This document shows, in pieces, positions 58,993 through 64,000 of a DNA stretch of 64,000 bases. The translations under genes and the position numbers were made by a program. Every line of letters starts with the position of its first letter. Positions within the stretch are counted from its first letter, which is position 1. Origin of the DNA: Hygrophila difformis. Taxonomy: Eukaryota > Streptophyta > Magnoliopsida > Lamiales > Acanthaceae. The DNA is taken from contig JAOANR010000010.1 in assembly GCA_030278955.1 (NCBI GenBank), positions 24,272,444-24,336,443 on the forward strand. Reading direction: 5' to 3'. The notes under the pieces were generated by a model. It searched no databases. It was not told the origin of the DNA and saw only the letters and a program-made list of their open reading frames with translations.

Positions 58993-61090
58993 TTTTTTTG
59001 CTAAACAGCCAAGAAATAATTACGAAAGAAAAGGAAAGATAAAAAAAATAGGAAAAAATAAAGTTAGTCGAGTCCTAGCACTGCGGAAACCACGTGCAGG
59101 TGCTTCTACGGCCAAGAGTGATTTAACCAGATCCGGGGGGAATCCTAGGTCATTAAAAAATAACTTAGTCTCCGCTCCCAATTTTGCCAAACAATCAGCA
59201 ATACCATTACTTTCCCTAAGGATGCAATCAAACTTCATCGACGAAACAACCTCATCAAATCTTCAATTTGCAAAAGATAGGAGGACAACCAATGTCTAGG
59301 GGAAGGCTTCGAAGAAACCAACCGGACGGCCACCCTAGAATCACAAAGACATCGAACCTTTTGAACACCCTTGTGTTTAGCAAGCAGGAGACCTTGTAGT
59401 TAAAAAGCCCATCACCTCAACATGGATAACGAAAGTATTCCCCAAGAAACCTGAAACTCCACCAATCCAACCTCCCGACTGATCTCGCAACAGCACCATA
59501 ACCTGCACGGCCACGTGCTGTAAGGAGAGATCCATCAGAATGGCGTAGAATACCCCTCAATTCCCCATATTCCAACATACTAGTTTAGGGTGGAGCTAAA
59601 TAGCATAAGTAATAGGCTGGGCATGCTCCAAGGTTGGCTGAAGATGACTAACCCGACAACGAAGCACATGATTGGGGTAACATTTCCTTGGAAAAACACG
59701 CAGATTCCTCTCCATCCAGGTGATCCATATACCAGCCACAAATTAAACCCCATAACAATCAAACATCCCTTTAAGCCAAAGACGGATGTGATCTTTTCCA
59801 ATGAACTGAGATCCTTAGGAACTTGAACTCCCATAGCATGCCAAAACAAGGGGGAGTTAGCCAATTGATGTCGAAGTTGCAAAAAATTACAAGGCAAGGC
59901 AAATGACAGAATAATCCATAACAGCATGCATATCTTGGCAGATAGGGCCGAAGACCATAACCATCTCCATCCTTGTTTAGGTGAGTTAGACTTCACCAAG
60001 AATTTATACCCGGACCGAGCTGTCTATTCTCCAGAGATATCCCTAGCCCACTGCCATCCATCAACAGTTGTCGGATTAATACAAGGGGGAGGGCTACAAG
60101 AGATGCCCTGGCAGAGAGCTTTCGGAATGATGGTGGAAAGAGACGAGAAGTTCCAGCCATGATCTAAAGTACTAATGTCAGTGTCACAAACCTCCAGAAA
60201 CGGGACCTGGGAGGCCAAGTGCAAGCCATTGTATACTACGCCATGTGAAGGAGCCAACCGAGGCTAAAAAAGGGAGAAAAATGCCATTAGGACACTACCG
60301 AGCTGTGAGTTCATGCACCCAAAATTTCGATCTTCCAATAACCATGTCATGAGCTAGCTTACCAAGTAATGCAATATTGCAATGCCTAGCCTGACGAAGG
60401 CCGAGACCTCTATGAGTTGTTGGAGTGACCACCTTCTCCCATCTAACAAGGTTAAGGTCTTTACCCGAGCGGTCTTTCCACATGAACTGTCTAATTCTTC
60501 TATCAATATGGTTACACGTAGACTTCGAAAGCCACCCTATTTGCATGCAGTAGGTAGGGATAGAAGCAAGGACATACATGCCAAAGTTAATCTACCAGCC
60601 TTGTTAAGAAACATCATCGCCCAATAGGAAATACGTTTGTCCATAGCTTCCAAAATATGATCATAAGACTGAGACGTCACTCTCCGATGGTGAATGGGAA
60701 ATCCCAATTACCATCCCAAGCAGTTAATGAAAGCGATGGGAGAGGCCTGGGAAAACCAATTTCGTTCCTACTCCGTGATACAATTGTAAGAAAACACACG
60801 GGATTTGGAACAACTCATTCAAAGGCCGGACCAAGTGGTAAAATTCTGAAGCGTGGTAGTCAAAGAAGAGATGCTGTTGACCTCCGCCAAAGTACACACA
60901 ATAAGATCATCCACAAATAGTAGACGCGATATACCATGACTGCCATTCGACAACATAATAGCTTCCAATTACCAAGACGAACCTCCCTACTAATGGCACA
61001 AGAAAGCTGTTCCGTCACAATATTAAACAGATACGGGCAAAGGGGTTTCCTGCCGAAGCCCCCTTTGAGGCTTAAATTTATTGAGAAGTT
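58993..61090 (-). mobile_element. 5'-truncated LINE (L1-type non-LTR retrotransposon)
   Basis: Minus-strand element. It starts in the RT domain (FVDDLI near 60910), then zf-RVT (SIPTYCMQIGWLSKSTCNHI at about 60480-60570), a middle part with W-rich zinc-binding motifs (59580-59999), and a C-terminal RNase H tail (DCILRESNGIADCLAKLG at about 59180-59235). It ends in poly(A) (plus T run at 58990-58999). Candidate TSD of 18 bp with two mismatches: CTCCATTTATTTGTTATT at 58975-58992 and CTCTATTTAGTTGTTATT at 61091-61108. Many frameshifts; inactive. Confidence 0.9.
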
Positions 61091-61108
61091 CTCTATTTAG
61101 TTGTTATT

Positions 61109-61860
61109 GATAAATAACATTGCAATCAAAAAGCAAAAATATTACAATGTGCTTAACAATGTTGTTCGTAAGAATTGCTAAACATAAGGGTGGGCTAAGT
61201 TCGATTTTATTTTCTTTTCAAAAGGTGGGCTTAGTTTTGGATATATGTTCAAAATGTTTTTCGAAAGTAAGCCATTTTTTTCACATGCCAGAATCAAACT
61301 AATGTGTGCAGTAATCAATTACAAAAAATTTCAAGTGGGTACCTTTTTTATCCAATGGAGTGTTCTCTTCCGTTGTTGCATATATTTTGTGTTCTACTTC
61401 ACTCTTGTATATTTCCCCCTTGTTTTTTGATAGGATAGAGCAAAATCCAGATTATGATTTAAAGTCGGGTCTTTGAATAAAGGAGGAGGAGGAGGAGATG
61501 TGCCAGGTTTTTTTTAGGAGGGGTGGGTTTACCTTTTTTTTTTTTTTTTTTTTCCCTTTTTTAAGTTGGGTTGTATATAACAAATTTGGGATTTATAAAT
61601 AATTGAACCCTTTATTTTTATTTTTTTTTTTTGTGTGTATTGGGTATCTCTGTCATGTTGTGTCCAATACTAATCCCTCAAACATTCGGTCGCAAAATTT
61701 TATATATAGAGAGGCTCGAACCCGAAACCTTTACTTAAACTGTCAGATTTACATACCACTCAAGTCACTGCGTTTCATAACCTTTATATTCGTATCATTT
61801 CATTTATTTATTGTTTTATTTTCTGGTTCTTTTAATTAAAGAAGGAAAAAAAAAAGAAAA
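61109..61860. other. Intergenic DNA upstream of the eIF5-mimic gene
   Basis: AT-rich with poly(T) runs at about 61536-61553 and 61619-61631. A SINE-like phrase (gaggctcgaacccgaaacc) is at about 61710-61730. No gene. Confidence 0.5.
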
Positions 61861-61877
61861 AAAGAAGTTATAAAAAA

Positions 61878-61978
61878 GGCCCATATCATAAAGTCACCAA
61901 GTCGAGCCGGACAGTTGCTCTTCGGCCCAGTTTAATAAGTTCAGTGTGTTAGATATTTTTTCTTCCGCTTATATATAG
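61878..61978 (+). promoter_or_regulatory. Promoter of the eIF5-mimic gene
   Basis: TATATATAG at 61970-61978, preceded by two GGCCCA motifs (61878-61883, 61924-61929). GGCCCA/TGGGCC (site II-type) elements are common in plant promoters of translation-related genes. Transcription would start near 62000, leaving a 5' UTR of about 120 nt. Confidence 0.65.
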
Positions 61979-62118
61979 CGCTTTTTGTTCCATAGCTTGA
62001 TCCATTTTCTGAAGCCCCCCTTTTTGTTCTTGCTCTCCAACATCTCTCCAAGTTTGCATCTTTAAATCAGTGTTTTCTTCGGATTTTGCCTTCTTTCCGA
62101 TTCCCTTAATTTTGGTTT

Positions 62119-63824
62119 ATGAGGTGAATTTATTTGCTTATATTTCCTTCTTTAGTTATTCTGCGAGAAACTAGAGATGTTTATTTGTCACGTGTTCTTA
62201 GTTTTGTACGAGTTTTCTTCGATTTCAGATCTGCTGTTTACTGTTGTATTTGTATGTTTATCTGATGTTTGATTTCTTGTTGGATAGTTTATTAGGGTTT
62301 TTTAAGATTGGTGAATCTTGCGTTGTTTCTTGTGGAATGTTGCCGTTAGGAAGGGTTTTTTGTCGTTTCTTTTTAAGTGCTTTTTCCTTTCTTGTAGCGA
62401 GTGTACTGATTATCGTGATCTCAATGGAGAGAGAATGTGGTGTGCCTTCATTTTGTGTCCTCTGATTGAAATTCCGGCTTTTTTTAACACTCGTCTTGTT
62501 TTTTTGGTTTTTCTTGGTGCAGCTCTAAGGAGAAGCCCACTCTTGGGTAAGTTTGTTACTGTATATTTCAGATAAATTGTCCAAAGATATTTTGTTCTGA
62601 TGTAGTATAATTTTTTATTCATAACTATGTTTTCAAGTGACTATAGGGTGTTCTTTGATATCCGTGGATTACATTCCCTTCATGATTTTTTGCCCATTTT
62701 ATGTGTTGATGGTGGTGGTCTTATGAAAATTTTCCTACAGTGGTACGCGGATCAAGACCCGCAAACGGAATATTGCTGCACCTCTGGACCCTGCATCATT
62801 TTCTGATGCAGTGGTCCAGATTTATTTGGATAATGCTGGTGATCTGGTAATTGAGTTACATTCACATGCATTTCTCACTTCACCCAAAGATTGGGCATGT
62901 ATTCAAAAATATTTTATTGTTATAATAGCTATAAAATAACTGCAATGCAGGAACTTGTTGCTAAGGCCCTTGAATCTTCAGACCTAAATTTCAATAGATA
63001 TGGTGACACATTTTTTGAGGTTAGTTTCTATACATCTGTACCAAATGGTTGGGATGCCCTACATTAATGCTTTTTAATAACTTTCAATCCACACACTATT
63101 TTAGAACTTTTTTCAATCCATAAAATTCCATTCAATTGTGCATGTTTCAATAAATTTTGCATATCTCCTATCCCCTTCCCCTCTTTTCTTATATGACTTT
63201 CTTTTTATGCATTGTTACAAAGGTTGATTGCTTGTGCTGACTGTGCTATTTTTTCTGTGTTTTATTTTTGGATATACTATAATGTGTAGCTTATTTGGGA
63301 TTCGGCAACATGTTAATTGTTTGTATGCAGGTTGTTTTCAGAGGGGGGCGTACTCAACCTGGTACAATCAAACTAGATGAAGGAGAGCGTCATCCATATG
63401 GTATAATAGATTATGACGCAAAGCGTGAAGTCATCTTGCCATCTGTTATCTATATACAGAAAATCCTCAGGAGGAGACCTTTTCTGATTAAGAGTCTTGA
63501 AAATGTTATGCAAAAGTTCTTGCAATCTTTGGAGCTTTTCAATGATGATGAAAGGAAGAAGCTTGCAATTTTCACTGCCCTTGCTTTTTCCCAGAAGTTA
63601 TCTGGACTACCCCCGGAGGCTGTTCTGCAGCCACTGCTCAAAGATAATCTTGTGGCCAAAGGGCTAGTTCTCTCATTTATTACTGATTTCTTCAAGGAAT
63701 ATTTGGTTGATAATAGCCTTGATGATCTCATTTCAATTCTGAAGCGGGGTAAAATGGAGGACAATCTTCTCGACTTCTTTCCGTCTGCAAAGCGGACCCC
63801 TGAAGCTCTCTCTGAACATTTTAC
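62119..63824 (+). CDS. eIF5-mimic protein / BZW-type W2-domain protein, 5' part
   Basis: Homologue of plant BZW/eIF5-mimic proteins, ARM/HEAT-repeat proteins with a C-terminal W2 domain that bind eIF2 and modulate start-codon choice. Visible exons: 62119-62123 (ATGAG only), 62523-62546, 62741-62846, 62951-63019, 63331-63824, all with GT-AG borders and matching phases. The fifth exon continues the conserved helical core (IQKILRRRPFLIKSLENVM, LAIFTALAFSQKLSGLPPE, FITDFFKEYLVDNSLDDL). The W2 domain must lie beyond the window. The start is chosen because the 5-nt exon completes MSSKEKPTLGG, the usual N-terminus. About 232 codons are seen of roughly 410 expected. No damage. Confidence 0.94.
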
Positions 63825-64000
63825 GTAAGTTTTCTCAATTGGATGAGAGCCATTTTTTGTTCTCATATGAGTTTTAAATTCCATTCAGTGTGCTTTTTGT
63901 ATGCTATTGGTGTGTGTATTCCTGGAGGGTTTTTGTCTGTTTCAGTGTTTTCACATCATTATAATTGAGTGAGAGTAATGTATAAAATGAATGCACATAG

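Overview
The window is nuclear DNA of a flowering plant, very probably a eudicot. The evidence is the GT-AG introns, the AT-rich intergenic DNA, two recognisable plant genes, and the mix of plant mobile elements: a Tekay-type chromovirus, Stowaway and hAT MITEs, MULEs, PIF/Harbinger, a Helitron, LINEs and an endogenous caulimovirid. The species cannot be told from the sequence. Only two ordinary host genes are visible: isopentenyl-diphosphate isomerase (IDI, 33140-35049, six exons, apparently intact) and the 5' part of an eIF5-mimic/BZW-type gene (62119 to beyond 63824). Almost everything else is mobile DNA, often nested and with readable target-site duplications (TSDs).

Layout. 857-1248: truncated LINE tail. 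1391-5571: a very young LTR retrotransposon that encodes only Gag and has minisatellite-filled LTRs. 5577-6570: mosaic of small-element fragments. About 6580-7548 and 18807-22890: two halves of one endogenous pararetrovirus on the minus strand, split by an 11.26-kb Ty3/gypsy chromovirus (7549-18806, minus strand, 2616-bp LTRs, intact 1576-codon gag-pol). 22891-26620: AT-rich DNA with inverted-repeat and hAT/Stowaway elements. 26625-32622: a Helitron-like element with decayed helicase pieces, invaded by a MULE-type MITE and several Stowaways. 33140-35049: IDI, followed by a copia gag relic. 36499-48673: a 12.2-kb MULE with an intact mudrA-type transposase gene (minus), a convergent Ulp1-protease-like gene (plus) and, between them, an array of nine and a half 277-bp repeats. 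48684-54590: AT-rich DNA with nested Stowaways and a gypsy relic. 54600-58632: a PIF/Harbinger transposon with both ORFs. 58993-61090: 5'-truncated LINE. 61960 onward: promoter and first exons of the eIF5-mimic gene.

How the parts relate. The MULE looks potentially autonomous: its four mudrA exons join in frame and it is bounded by a perfect 9-10 bp TSD. The Gag-only retrotransposon has LTRs that differ only by one 29-bp repeat unit, so it transposed recently and must have used another element's Pol. The chromovirus landed inside the 3' ORF of the pararetrovirus; the viral copy also has in-frame stops and lacks its protease-reverse transcriptase segment, so it is a dead fossil. The most unusual structures are the MULE with its internal tandem array and the Gag-only element with its minisatellite LTRs and GGCGGC-rich 3' region.
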